A stretch of DNA of 32,899 bases, taken from the NCBI RefSeq assembly GCF_003579925.1, contig NZ_QUAL01000082.1, forward strand, positions 1 to 32,899, read 5' to 3'. The stretch comes from Jiangella rhizosphaerae. Its GTDB lineage: Bacteria > Actinomycetota > Actinomycetes > Jiangellales > Jiangellaceae. Position 1 is the stretch's first letter. Every line of letters begins with the position of its first letter. The notes beneath the pieces were generated by a model. The model searched no databases. It was not told the origin of the DNA and saw only the letters and a program-made list of their open reading frames with translations. The position numbers and the translations under genes are program-made. Below, piece by piece: positions 8,537 to 16,656 of this stretch.

Positions 8537-8564
8537 GTCCGCCGACTTCTGGCGGCGGACACTA
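8537..8564 (-). promoter_or_regulatory. Perfect 8-bp hairpin abutting a -10-like hexamer upstream of the glycosyltransferase
   Basis: GTCCGCCG (8537-8544) and CGGCGGAC (8553-8560) are perfect inverted repeats with an 8-base spacer. Read on the minus strand, the -10-like TAGTGT (8564 to 8559) overlaps the outer edge of this palindrome, so the hairpin would begin the leader of the gene starting at 8516. It could be an operator, a leader hairpin, or a weak terminator for rmlAC. No -35 is evident. The rest of the 180-base gap (8517-8696) shows nothing else I can support. Confidence 0.3.
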
Positions 8565-8696
8565 CGGAGGGTTCCGGCACGTCCCGTTTCGGCCCGATTT
8601 CTCGGACGTCACGGGCCCTCGGCCCCTCGGCGAACGCCGTCGCCGGCGGCTCCCCTCGTCAGGATCACGCGCCGGCGGGCCGACCGGTTGCACGGC

Positions 8697-9332
8697 TCAG
8701 GGGCGCGACCGCGCCGCGAGCGAGGCGTAGAACTCCTGGGTGGCGGCGTAGTCGGGCAGCAGGCCCGCCTCACGCGCCTGGGCGAGCGACGGCGCCGTGC
8801 GGTCCTTGTCGGAGAGGACCGGGGTGATCGGCCGGCCGTCGCGGGCGGTCGTGGGCCAGTCGATGCCCAGCTCGGGGTCGAGCGGGTCGATCCCGTGCTC
8901 GCGGCCGGGCGCGTACGGTGCCGTGCACAGGTACATGACGGCGGAGTCGTCGGCCAGCGACAGGAACGCGTGCCCGAGCCCCTCCGCCACGTAGACGGCC
9001 CGCCGGTCGGCGTCGTCGAGCAGGACGGAGTCCCACCGGCCGAACGTCGGCGAGCCGACCCGGATGTCCACGACCACGTCGAGCACTGCGCCGGACACGC
9101 AGGTGACGTACTTGGCCTGGCTGGGCGGGACGTCGGCGAAGTGCAGGCCGCGCAGCACGCCGGCGGCCGACACCGACAGGTTGGTCTGGACGATGTCGGG
9201 CCGGTGCCCGAGGTGCGGGGCGAGCAGGTCGCCGCGGAAGGACTCGAGGAAGACGCCGCGGGCGTCGCCGAACTGCTGCGGCGTCACGACCCACGAGCCG
9301 GGCACCGCCAGCGGCTCGATCTTCGGGCTCAC
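8697..9332 (-). CDS. rmlC: dTDP-4-dehydrorhamnose 3,5-epimerase
   Basis: 211 aa. RmlC converts dTDP-4-keto-6-deoxy-D-glucose to dTDP-4-keto-L-rhamnose by double epimerisation. The cupin core is clear: GVLRGLHF with the catalytic base H64, [13 protein letters not shown] with K74, [15 protein letters not shown], and [10 protein letters not shown]. Length is somewhat above the usual 180-200 residues because of a C-terminal tail. The GTG start overlaps the rmlA stop in a GTGA tetranucleotide (9329-9332), so translation is probably coupled to rmlA. The transcript is read from the rmlA promoter. The cytoplasmic product feeds RmlD at 4459. Confidence 0.96.
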   Translation of the reverse strand: MSPKIEPLAVPGSWVVTPQQFGDARGVFLESFRGDLLAPHLGHRPDIVQTNLSVSAAGVLRGLHFADVPPSQAKYVTCVSGAVLDVVVDIRVGSPTFGRWDSVLLDDADRRAVYVAEGLGHAFLSLADDSAVMYLCTAPYAPGREHGIDPLDPELGIDWPTTARDGRPITPVLSDKDRTAPSLAQAREAGLLPDYAATQEFYASLAARSRP

Positions 9333-10201
9333 GACTGCGCTCCGTCCAGGAGCCCGATGAGGTAGTCGCCGTAGCCGGACTTCGCCAGCGCCTCACCGCG
9401 CGCCCGCAGCTGGTCGTCGTCGATGAAGCCCATGCGCCAGGCCACCTCCTCGGGGCAGCCGATCTTCTGGCCCTGCCGCGCCTCGACGACGCGGACGTAC
9501 TCGCCGGCGGCCATGAGGTTGTCGAACGTGCCGGTGTCGAGCCAGGCGGTGCCGCGGGGCAACACCTCGACGTGCAGCGAGCCGCGGTCGAGGTACGTGC
9601 GGTTGACGTCGGTGATCTCCAGCTCGCCGCGCGCCGACGGGGTCAGCCCGCGGGCGATCTCGACGACCTCGCTGTCGTAGAAGTAGAGGCCCGGCACGGC
9701 GAAGTTGCTGCGCGGCTTCGCCGGCTTCTCCTCCATGCTGATGGCCCGGCCGTCGGCGTCGAACTCGACGACGCCGTAGGCGGTGGGGTCGGCGACGTGG
9801 TAGGCGAAAACCAGCCCCCCGTCGACCTCGGTGTACTTGCGCAGCTGGGTGCCGAGACCGCCGCCGTAGAAGATGTTGTCGCCGAGGACGAGCGCGACGT
9901 GCTCGGAGCCGACGAAATCGGCCCCGATGACGAACGCCTGGGCCAGCCCCTCGGGCTTGGGCTGCTGGGCGTAGGAGATGGACAACCCGAGGTCGGAGCC
10001 GTCGCCCAGCAGCGCGCGGAACTGCTCGACGTCGCGCGGCGTGGTGATGACGAGGATGTCGCGGATGCCGGCCAGCATCAGCGTCGTCAGCGGGTAGTAG
10101 ATCATCGGCTTGTCGTAGACCGGCAGCATCTGCTTGCTCACCGCCACCGTGAGCGGATGCAGCCGTGTTCCCGAGCCGCCCGCCAGGATGATTCCTCGCA
10201 T
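9329..10201 (-). CDS. rmlA: Glucose-1-phosphate thymidylyltransferase
   Basis: 290 aa, the usual family length. RmlA makes dTDP-D-glucose from dTTP and glucose-1-phosphate, the first and feedback-controlled step of dTDP-L-rhamnose synthesis. The N-terminal nucleotidyltransferase signature [14 protein letters not shown] is at residues 5-18, followed by [25 protein letters not shown] and [20 protein letters not shown], all typical of RmlA. ATG start at 10201. There is no strong ribosome site, but a -10-like TATCGT ends 8 nt before the ATG, which suggests a leaderless or nearly leaderless transcript. It is the first gene of the rmlA-rmlC pair and diverges from rmlB with only 48 bases between the starts. 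Confidence 0.97.
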   Translation of the reverse strand: MRGIILAGGSGTRLHPLTVAVSKQMLPVYDKPMIYYPLTTLMLAGIRDILVITTPRDVEQFRALLGDGSDLGLSISYAQQPKPEGLAQAFVIGADFVGSEHVALVLGDNIFYGGGLGTQLRKYTEVDGGLVFAYHVADPTAYGVVEFDADGRAISMEEKPAKPRSNFAVPGLYFYDSEVVEIARGLTPSARGELEITDVNRTYLDRGSLHVEVLPRGTAWLDTGTFDNLMAAGEYVRVVEARQGQKIGCPEEVAWRMGFIDDDQLRARGEALAKSGYGDYLIGLLDGAQS

Positions 10202-10208
10202 GAGCGCC

Positions 10209-10215
10209 TACGATA
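10209..10215. promoter_or_regulatory. Symmetric -10-like heptamer TACGATA in the rmlA/rmlB divergent gap
   Basis: Plus-strand TACGAT (10209-10214) would give an rmlB transcript with a leader of roughly 30 nt. Minus-strand TATCGT (10215-10210) would start rmlA at or next to its ATG. Both -10-like hexamers sit in one heptamer in the middle of a 48-base gap, so initiation in the two directions may be mutually exclusive. Confidence 0.45.
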
Positions 10216-10249
10216 GCCCGCGTCAGGCACCGGTCCAGGAGGGGACGAG

Positions 10250-11227
10250 ATGCGGCTGTTGATCACTGGCGGGGCCGGCTTCATCGGCTCGCACTACGTC
10301 CGCCAGGCGCTGTCGGGCGCGTACCCCGCCCTCGACGGCGCCGACGTCGTCGTTCTGGACAAACTGACCTACGCCGGCAACCCCGCCAACCTCGAGCCGG
10401 TCGCCGACCACCCGCGGTTCAGCTTCGTCAAGGGCGACATCCTCGACGCCGGCCTCGTCGACGAGCTGATGGCCGAGTGCGACCAGGTCGTGCACTTCGC
10501 CGCCGAGAGCCACGTCGACCGCTCCATCCAGGGCGCGGCCGCCTTCGTCCAGACCAACGTGGTCGGCACGCAGACGCTGCTCGACGCGGCCCGGCGGCAC
10601 GGCGTCGAGCGGTTCGTCCACGTCTCCACCGACGAGGTGTACGGCTCCATCGAGTCCGGCTCGTGGACCGAGGACCACGTCCTGGCGCCGAACTCGCCGT
10701 ACAGCGCCAGCAAGGCCAGCAGCGACCTCGTCGCGCTGGCCTACCACCGCACCCACGGGGTGCCGGTCTCGGTGACCCGCTGCTCGAACAACTACGGGCC
10801 GTACCAATACCCCGAGAAGGTCATCCCGCTGTTCGTGACGAACCTGCTCGACGGGCTCAACGTGCCGCTGTACGGCGACGGCCTCAACGTGCGCGACTGG
10901 CTGCACGTCGACGACCACTGCCAGGGCATCGAGCTGGTCCGCTCGGCCGGCCGGTCCGGCGAGATCTACAACATCGGCGGCGGCCGCGAGCTGACGAACA
11001 AAGAGCTCACCGGCCTGCTGCTGGAGGCGTGCGGCGCCGACTGGAGCCGCGTCGACCACGTCGAGGACCGCCTCGCGCACGACCGCCGCTACTCCGTCGA
11101 CGACGGCAAGATCCGCGCCGAGCTGGGATACGCGCCGCGGCAGGACTTCGAGACCGGCCTGGCGCAGACGGTGGCCTGGTACCGCGACCAGCGGTCGTGG
11201 TGGGAGCCGCTGAAGAACCGCGGTTGA
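10250..11227 (+). CDS. rmlB: dTDP-glucose 4,6-dehydratase
   Basis: 325 aa. ATG start with AGGAGGGG (10237-10244) 5 nt upstream. RmlB oxidises and dehydrates dTDP-D-glucose to dTDP-4-keto-6-deoxy-D-glucose, using bound NAD. Visible motifs are the Rossmann GGAGFIGS (7-14), AAESHVDRSI, STDEVYG (126-132) and the catalytic YSASK (Y151, K155). RCSNNYGPYQYPEKVIPLF and GDGLNVRDWLHVDDHC also mark this subfamily of extended short-chain dehydrogenases. Length is normal. It is transcribed away from rmlAC and is followed 55 bases downstream by the secreted beta-helix protein gene, which may be cotranscribed. Confidence 0.97.
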   Translation: MRLLITGGAGFIGSHYVRQALSGAYPALDGADVVVLDKLTYAGNPANLEPVADHPRFSFVKGDILDAGLVDELMAECDQVVHFAAESHVDRSIQGAAAFVQTNVVGTQTLLDAARRHGVERFVHVSTDEVYGSIESGSWTEDHVLAPNSPYSASKASSDLVALAYHRTHGVPVSVTRCSNNYGPYQYPEKVIPLFVTNLLDGLNVPLYGDGLNVRDWLHVDDHCQGIELVRSAGRSGEIYNIGGGRELTNKELTGLLLEACGADWSRVDHVEDRLAHDRRYSVDDGKIRAELGYAPRQDFETGLAQTVAWYRDQRSWWEPLKNRG

Positions 11228-11282
11228 TCCTCCGCGGGCCGGGGCATACTCGAAGCCGACGTGTGGTGATTCGGGAGGGTTC

Positions 11283-13418
11283 TTGCGGCGTGGGATCGGC
11301 GTCATCCTGGCGACGGTGCTGGCGGCGGCCCTCCTCACCGGCTGGTCGCCCGGCTGGCCCGGCGACGACCCCGCCACGCCGCGCGACGTCCGCTCGCCCG
11401 ACTCCAAGACCGTCGACGTCGGCGTCTTCCTGGCCTCCGGCCGGGGTGACGCCGCCGCCGTCCAGGCCGCCGTCGACGCCTCCGACCCCGGCCAGACGGT
11501 CGTCTTCCCGGCCGGCGTCTACGAGCTGGACCGGCCGGTCCGGTTCGCCTCGGAGCGCGACTACGCGGCGGCGGACGGCGCCCGGGTGGTGCTGCGCGGG
11601 TCCGGCGAGGACGGCGTCACGCTCGCGCACGAGCACCTCCGCGACGTCACCATCAGCGGGCTGGAGTTCGACAACGTCCGCCTCGCGCTGAAGGGATCGG
11701 ACGACTTCGAGTCCGTCGCCGACGTGACGCTGCGCGACTGCACGTTCCGCAACGGGCCGGTGGGCAGCGAGTGGGGCGTCGCGTACGTGCTGCTCCAGCA
11801 CACCAGCGGGGTCACGGTCGACGGCTGCGAGTTCCTGCGCGACCGCGATCACCCGGGCCGCGGCGTCGTCGCCGACAGCACCCGGTACACCGTCGTCAAG
11901 GACTCCTGGTTCGGCACCACCGCCGACCTCGACCCCGCCGTGCCCGACGGCTGGTTCCGCACCGCGATCAACTTCTGGGGCCACGACCTCGCGACCGGCA
12001 CCGGCAACGACGAGGTCGTCGTCGACGGGAACGTGTGGCGGCGCACGCCCGGCATCGGCGCTCCGGCCGGCTGCCACTTCTGCCAGGACCACGGGCTGTA
12101 CGCGTGGGGCAGCCGGCGGCTGTCGATCGTCGGCAACCGCGCCGACGGCTGGGACGCCTCACCGGCCGGCGGCTCGATGAAGCTGCGCAACCAGACCGAC
12201 ACGTTCGTCGTCGGCAACCGGCTGCGCTCGTCGGGCATCCTCAGCTACGTCTACGCCAGCTCGAACATGCCCGAGGTGTTCCGCCGGGTGTCGCTGCGCG
12301 ACAACACCATCGACATGCGCGGCGCGACCGGCTGCCGGCACTACTGCGGCGTGACGTACTGGCGCGACGCGGAGATCCTCGGCGCGCAGGGCACTCCGGA
12401 GAGCGACGTGTTCATCGGCGGCAACGCGTTCGTCGACGGCGGGCTGATCTCGGTCTCCACCGACCGCGCCCACGCCTTCTGCGTCCAGGGGAACAGCGAC
12501 GCCGCGCTGATCTCGCACCTGGGCGCCGTCCGGACGTCCCAGTGCGGCGCGGCGCCGGAGTGGGAGGAGCCGTTCACGGGCGTGCAGCGGGGCGACTTCG
12601 ACGGCGACGGCCGCGAGGACTTCGTGCAGCTGATCCGCGACGACGGCGAGGACCCGTACTGGCGGGCGCACCTCAGCGCGGGGAACGCCGTCGACATCGA
12701 ACGGTGGCCGGCGCACGTCGGCGGCGCCCAGCTGGCCGCGCGGCTCGGCGTGCAGGTCGGCGACTTCGACGGCGACGGCCGCGACGACCTCGCCTGGGCC
12801 GGCACCTGCCGCGACCAGGGGAACTGCTGGCGGGTCGCACTGGCCGGCGACGACGGGTTCGCGCCGCCGCGGCCGTGGGCCCGGTTCCGCGGGACGACGG
12901 ACGAGACCACGCGGTTCGGCGTGCAGGTCGGCGACTTCGACGGCGACGCCCGCGACGACCTCCTCTACCGCGGCGACTGCGGCACGCCCGGCGAGCCGTG
13001 CTGGCGCATGCTCCACAGCGACGGCGAGTCCTTCCACGCCTCCTCCTGGGGCGACGACGCCCTCTGGAGCAGCGAGTCCGACGTGTACGGGCTGCTCGTG
13101 GCCGACTTCAGCGGCGACGGCCGCGACGACGTCGCCTACCGCGGCCGCTGCGGCAACGCCGGCGAGCCGTGCTGGCGCATGCACACCAGCGGCGACGACG
13201 GGTTCCGGCTGAGCGGCTGGGGCGACGACTTCTGGCCCGAGGCCGACGGCTCCACCGCCCACTTCGGCCTCTCCGTCGGCGACGTCGACGGCGACGGCGA
13301 CGCCGACCTGGGCTACCGCGGCCGCTGCGGCGACGGCGAGTCCCAGTGGCGCTATCACCTGAGCACCGGGTCCGGGTTCACGGTCGCCTGCTCACCGCGC
13401 GCCAAGCTCGGCACGTGA
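11283..13418 (+). CDS. Secreted right-handed beta-helix protein with C-terminal FG-GAP repeats
   Basis: 711 aa. TTG start just after GGGAGGG (11273-11279); spacing is short (3 nt). The N-terminus is a signal-like segment (about residues 1-22) that may be cleaved or retained. Residues about 40-430 have the character of a pectate-lyase-type beta-helix: repeated short strands such as DVTISGLEFDNV, DVTLRDCTFRNG, GVTVDGCEFL and RVSLRDNTIDM. Residues about 440-700 carry five calcium-binding-type FG-GAP units, for example GDFDGDGRDDL and GDVDGDGDADLGY. In three of these units a cysteine pair follows (such as CGTPGEPCW), suggesting a disulfide per blade; the last unit has lost its second cysteine. 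It is probably extracellular and acts on or binds polysaccharide; no catalytic residues can be assigned. It lies 55 bases after rmlB, so it may be expressed with it. Confidence 0.8.
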   Translation: MRRGIGVILATVLAAALLTGWSPGWPGDDPATPRDVRSPDSKTVDVGVFLASGRGDAAAVQAAVDASDPGQTVVFPAGVYELDRPVRFASERDYAAADGARVVLRGSGEDGVTLAHEHLRDVTISGLEFDNVRLALKGSDDFESVADVTLRDCTFRNGPVGSEWGVAYVLLQHTSGVTVDGCEFLRDRDHPGRGVVADSTRYTVVKDSWFGTTADLDPAVPDGWFRTAINFWGHDLATGTGNDEVVVDGNVWRRTPGIGAPAGCHFCQDHGLYAWGSRRLSIVGNRADGWDASPAGGSMKLRNQTDTFVVGNRLRSSGILSYVYASSNMPEVFRRVSLRDNTIDMRGATGCRHYCGVTYWRDAEILGAQGTPESDVFIGGNAFVDGGLISVSTDRAHAFCVQGNSDAALISHLGAVRTSQCGAAPEWEEPFTGVQRGDFDGDGREDFVQLIRDDGEDPYWRAHLSAGNAVDIERWPAHVGGAQLAARLGVQVGDFDGDGRDDLAWAGTCRDQGNCWRVALAGDDGFAPPRPWARFRGTTDETTRFGVQVGDFDGDARDDLLYRGDCGTPGEPCWRMLHSDGESFHASSWGDDALWSSESDVYGLLVADFSGDGRDDVAYRGRCGNAGEPCWRMHTSGDDGFRLSGWGDDFWPEADGSTAHFGLSVGDVDGDGDADLGYRGRCGDGESQWRYHLSTGSGFTVACSPRAKLGT

Positions 13419-13539
13419 GCCCCGCCGCCGAGAGGGCGTCGAGTGCGACGCAGCCGACTTCGATGGTCAGAATCACGCGCACAACTCGAAACGGCGCCCA
13501 GAACGCTCCCGCCATCGAAGACGACGCCGGGGAGTCACA

Positions 13540-13620
13540 TGGGCCTGGCTCCCGGTCCCAGTGCTGCCCCATTCTCCTGGCCGCGATCACGGGACAGGGA
13601 AGAACCGGGCACGCCTCGCC
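13540..13620. repeat. Remnant of the palindromic dispersed element (copy C)
   Basis: GGCTCCCGGTCCCAGTGCTG followed by CCCCATTCTCCTGGCCGCG corresponds to the outer end of the element at 651-685 and to its inverted form at 28448-28481. It is then joined, after an internal deletion, to GGGAAGAACCGGGCACGCC, which matches the beginning of the core (compare 783-803). Orientation is the same as copy A. It too lies between the 3' ends of convergent genes. Confidence 0.6.
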
Positions 13621-13828
13621 GCGCGGCGCCCGCCGAGGGGGCATCCTCATGCGCGCCAGGTGACCTCACTCGCGACAGGACCGCATGACCGCCGCCGATG
13701 GCCGGTATCCGGTGTTGCTGCGGGTGAGGTGCCCGCCGCGCGAGCGACGACCGCCGCGCCACGCCATAACCCTCGAAAGCCGATCCGACCTCACTATCGG
13801 GTGTCGACGTCGATGCCCGCAGGCGACT

Positions 13829-13890
13829 TCGATACCGGGAGTCGTCCTCTGCGCCCGAAACGACCAGGAGAACACGACTCGCGGTATCGA
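13829..13890. repeat. Inverted repeat with 17-base arms, possible terminator
   Basis: TCGATACCGGGAGTCGT (13829-13845) and ACGACTCGCGGTATCGA (13874-13890) are complementary except at one position, with a 28-base spacer. It lies between convergent genes, so a bidirectional termination role is possible. There is no T-tract. Confidence 0.55.
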
Positions 13891-14069
13891 GGACGACGCT
13901 GGCCATCGAAGACAACGCCGAGCTCCACGCCGCACCCCCGATGATCCGGCTCGTCATGCGCGCCAGATGCACGGGTCACGAAGTCGACGCTCGCCGCCGA
14001 GGACGACACCTCCGGGGAGCAGGCCGGGCCCGCACCTCGACGAGACCGGTCACGGCGCAACGGCACCGA

Positions 14070-15200
14070 TCATGGGAGCAGGTCGTCGAGCATGGTGAGC
14101 ATCGTCTGCATGCGCCGGTTGGCGATCTTGACGCTGCCGCGCTTGACGGCGCGGAAGTAGCGGTTGCGCCAGCCGCTCAGGAACAGCAGCTCGGCGACCG
14201 CGATCTGGAGCCGCCACGGGACGGCGCCGGCGGAGGCCACCGCGGGCCGCAGCGACGCCGGCGTGTCCAGGGCCGCCGCCAGGGCACGCGGGTCGGGCGC
14301 GGACATCAGCACCTTGAGCACGTCGTGGGCGAGCGGCCGGTAGCCGGCGTCCTCCCAGTCGACCAGGGCGAGCCGGCCGTCGGTCGTCCGCAGGACGTTG
14401 CCGAGGCCGGGATCGCCGTGGCTCAGCCCCACGGTGAGCGGCCGTGCGTCGTCGAGCAGTGCGCGGGCGCGCCGCAGGGTCGCCTGCGGGTCGAGCCCCG
14501 CGGGCCAGAGGCCGGGCGGCGGGTCGTCGGCCAGGATGGTGAACGCGGCCAGTGCGCGAGAGCGCTGCTCGGCGCCGAGCGGCTCGTGGCTCACGCCCAG
14601 CCGCTGCCACGTCTCGGCCAGCAGGGTGAGCAGCTCGTGGACGGTGTCCTCGGCGTCCTCGGGGCGGACGGCCGCGCCGTCGACGGCCTCCTCGACCAGC
14701 CAGTCGGCGACGGCGTCACCGGACAGCCCGCGCCCGGCCAGCCCGCTCTCGAGCACACGCGGGACGGCGAACGGGGTGCGGCCGGCCAGCGCCCGCTGGT
14801 GCGCACTGCCCGCGACCAGCGGCGTCGGCGTCCCGGCGGCGACGCGCTGCTGCACGACGAGCGTCTGGTGGGTCTCGGTGACGTAGAACGCGCGGAACCG
14901 CAGCTGCTCGGCGGTGCGCATCGCCCCGGCGACGACGACGTCCGCGGCGGCCGCCGACCGCACCCGCGGCCGGTCGCCCGCGACCAGCACCGATGCCCCG
15001 GTCCGCTGGTCGACGAAGACGCCGCTCGACGGGAACGGGGAGGCCGGGTCGAGCCGGACGGAGAAGGCGATGCGGTTGTCGTGGAAGAAGTACCGGCGGC
15101 GCAGCCGGGCGACGCGCCCCGGGGACGGCAGGCTCCGCGCCGTCCGCTCGATCGCGGCGGTCCATTCGAGGGACCGGACGGCGTCGGAGGCGGCGGGCAT
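14070..15200 (-). CDS. Aminoglycoside phosphotransferase (APH)-family kinase
   Basis: 376 aa. ATG start at 15200. The C-terminal half has the kinase-fold catalytic loop SHGDPGLGN (HGD 261-263, N268) and the metal-binding LVDWEDAG (D281), the signature of APH/choline-kinase-type phosphotransferases. The N-terminal lobe is divergent, with no clear nucleotide-binding motif beyond TLVVQQRVAAG. A basic C-terminal segment (about 340-365, WRNRYFRAVKRG) may contact membrane or polyanion. The substrate cannot be read from the sequence. The neighbouring divergent gene is a nucleotide-sugar dehydrogenase, so phosphorylation of a sugar or lipid-linked intermediate is possible, and antibiotic resistance is unlikely. 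There is no ribosome site; a promoter ending 6 nt before the ATG suggests a leaderless message. Confidence 0.75.
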   Translation of the reverse strand: MPAASDAVRSLEWTAAIERTARSLPSPGRVARLRRRYFFHDNRIAFSVRLDPASPFPSSGVFVDQRTGASVLVAGDRPRVRSAAAADVVVAGAMRTAEQLRFRAFYVTETHQTLVVQQRVAAGTPTPLVAGSAHQRALAGRTPFAVPRVLESGLAGRGLSGDAVADWLVEEAVDGAAVRPEDAEDTVHELLTLLAETWQRLGVSHEPLGAEQRSRALAAFTILADDPPPGLWPAGLDPQATLRRARALLDDARPLTVGLSHGDPGLGNVLRTTDGRLALVDWEDAGYRPLAHDVLKVLMSAPDPRALAAALDTPASLRPAVASAGAVPWRLQIAVAELLFLSGWRNRYFRAVKRGSVKIANRRMQTMLTMLDDLLP

Positions 15201-15206
15201 CGGATA

Positions 15207-15234
15207 TGTCTACCAGCACGACACCGCAGTTCAA
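15207..15234 (-). promoter_or_regulatory. Promoter candidate for the phosphotransferase gene
   Basis: On the minus strand, TTGAAC (15234 to 15229) is followed after 16 bases by TAGACA (15212 to 15207). The -10 ends 6 nt before the ATG at 15200, so transcription would start at or beside the start codon. Confidence 0.4.
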
Positions 15235-15326
15235 CCCCTGTTTCAGGGGCAGTTCGATGAGAGTGTTCTCATCTTCGGGACGGGTGCGTTCCGGGCGCGG
15301 AAAACGCTCTACCCCCAGACCTGCTG

Positions 15327-15332
15327 TAAAGT
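15327..15332 (+). promoter_or_regulatory. -10-like hexamer TAAAGT upstream of the nucleotide-sugar dehydrogenase
   Basis: TAAAGT lies in the 170-base divergent gap. Initiation about 7 nt downstream would leave a leader of some 30 nt to the GTG at 15371. No -35 consensus is visible at 16-18 bases. Confidence 0.35.
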
Positions 15333-15370
15333 CGTCCGGTCACGAGCGCCACATGGACGGGAACGAAGCA

Positions 15371-16636
15371 GTGTCGACAGATGTCGCGGTGGTTGGACTG
15401 GGATACGTGGGCTTGCCGCTGGCTCAGGAGGCCAGCCGGTCCGGCCTTCAGGTCATGGGCTTCGACGTCAGCACCAGGGTCGTCGAAGGTCTGAACGAGG
15501 GCCGGTCGCACGTCGACGACCTGTCCGACGCCGACATCGCCGAGATGCGGGCGGCCGGCTTCCGGGCGACGGCCGACGAGGCCGACCTCGACGGCGCCGA
15601 CACCATCGTCATCTGCGTGCCGACGCCGCTGTCCGACGACGGCGGGCCCGACCTCGGCGCCGTCAAGGCCGCGGTCGCCACCGTCGGGCGGCACCTGTCC
15701 GCCGGCATGCTCGTGGTGCTCGAGTCGACCACCTACCCGGGCACCACCGACGAAGTGGTCCGGCCGATGCTGGAGGAGGCCTCCGGGCTGACCGCCGGCC
15801 GTGACTTCCACCTCGCGTTCTCGCCCGAGCGCATCGACCCGGGCAACCCGAAGTTCGGCATGCGCAACACCCCGAAGGTCGTCGGCGGCCAGACGCCGGC
15901 CTGCACCGAGCGGGCGGCCACGTTCTACCGCCGCTTCGTCGACACCGTCGTCGAGGCCAAGGGCACCCGCGAGGCCGAGACCGCCAAGCTGCTCGAGAAC
16001 ACCTACCGGCACGTCAACATCGCGCTGGTCAACGAGATGGCGCGGTTCTGCCACGAGCTGGGCATCGACCTCTGGGACGTCATCCGGCTGGCCAAGACCA
16101 AGCCGTTCGGCTTCCAGGCGTTCTATCCCGGCCCCGGTGTCGGCGGGCACTGCATCCCGATCGACCCCAACTACCTGAGCCACAACGTGCGCGTGCGCCT
16201 GGGCTACCCGTTCCGCTTCGTCGAGCTGGCGCAGGAGATCAACGCCACCATGCCGGCGTACGTCACCCAGCGCATCATGAACATCCTCAACACCGACGGC
16301 AAGGCCATCAACGGCTCGACCATCCTGCTGCTCGGCGTCACCTACAAGCCCGACATCGCCGACCAGCGCGAGTCGCCCGCCGTCCCGCTGGCCAAGCGGC
16401 TGGCCTCGCTGGGCGCCAATGTCGTCTTCCACGACCCCAAGGTCCCGACGTGGAAGGTCGACGGCGCCGTGCTCGAGTCCGTGCCCGACCTCGACGCCGC
16501 GCTGGCCTCGGCCGACCTCACCGTCGTCCTCCAGCCGCACAGCGAGTACGACGGCACCCTCATCGCCAAGACGGCGCAGCGGGTCTTCGACACCCGCGGC
16601 ATCACGCCGCTGGGCGACACCGTCGAGCACATGTGA
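15371..16636 (+). CDS. UDP-N-acetylglucosamine 6-dehydrogenase-like nucleotide-sugar dehydrogenase (WbpA/TviB type)
   Basis: 421 aa from GTG at 15371. An ATG at 15353 would add six residues, and neither has a strong ribosome site. The enzyme oxidises C6 of a UDP-sugar to the uronate with two NAD+. Visible features are the Rossmann motif GLGYVG (9-14), [24 protein letters not shown] and [20 protein letters not shown] (K206, N210). [13 protein letters not shown] carries the catalytic thiol C261, and [17 protein letters not shown] is near the C-terminus. [16 protein letters not shown] and [14 protein letters not shown] are nearest to UDP-GlcNAc/UDP-GalNAc 6-dehydrogenases rather than UDP-glucose dehydrogenase. 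It is distinct from the WecC at 31336, so the locus may use two different amino-uronic acids. UDP-glucose as substrate is not excluded. Confidence 0.85.
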   Translation: [421 protein letters not shown]

Positions 16637-16641
16637 GCCGC

Positions 16642-16656
16642 GCGGCCGCCGGCCGC
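16642..16656. terminator. Short GC hairpin between convergent stops
   Basis: GCGGCC and GGCCGC are perfect inverted repeats around a 3-base loop. They sit in the 38-base gap between the stop of the dehydrogenase and the stop of the minus-strand secreted protein gene. There is no T-tract, so the terminator role is tentative. Confidence 0.3.

Larger units (their letters stand above)
13419..14069. other. 651-base non-coding gap between convergent genes, rich in short repeats
   Basis: No open frame here looks real; the candidates on both strands have poor codon character and no relatives I recognise. The stretch contains a remnant of the palindromic element (13540-13620), a strong inverted repeat (13829-13890) and near-duplicate blocks. 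ATCGAAGACGACGCCG (13514-13529) recurs as a close variant near 13905. ATGCGCGCCAG occurs at 13649 and again near 13955. It looks like decayed mobile or repeat DNA. Confidence 0.6.

Noticed and set aside
11224-11250. Promoter TTGATC ... CATACT between rmlB and the beta-helix gene
   Set aside because: The -35 overlaps the rmlB stop codon, the spacer is only 15 bases and the -10 match is poor.
13535-13972. Open frames on both strands in the 13419-14069 gap
   Set aside because: No conserved motif, no ribosome site and poor codon character; the DNA is better explained by repeats.
14070-15200. Aminoglycoside resistance gene
   Set aside because: Only the general kinase-fold motifs match; the N-lobe is divergent and the context is sugar-nucleotide synthesis.
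14993-15370. N-terminal extension of the 15371 dehydrogenase
   Set aside because: It overlaps the phosphotransferase gene and its promoter; the Rossmann fold begins right after the GTG.
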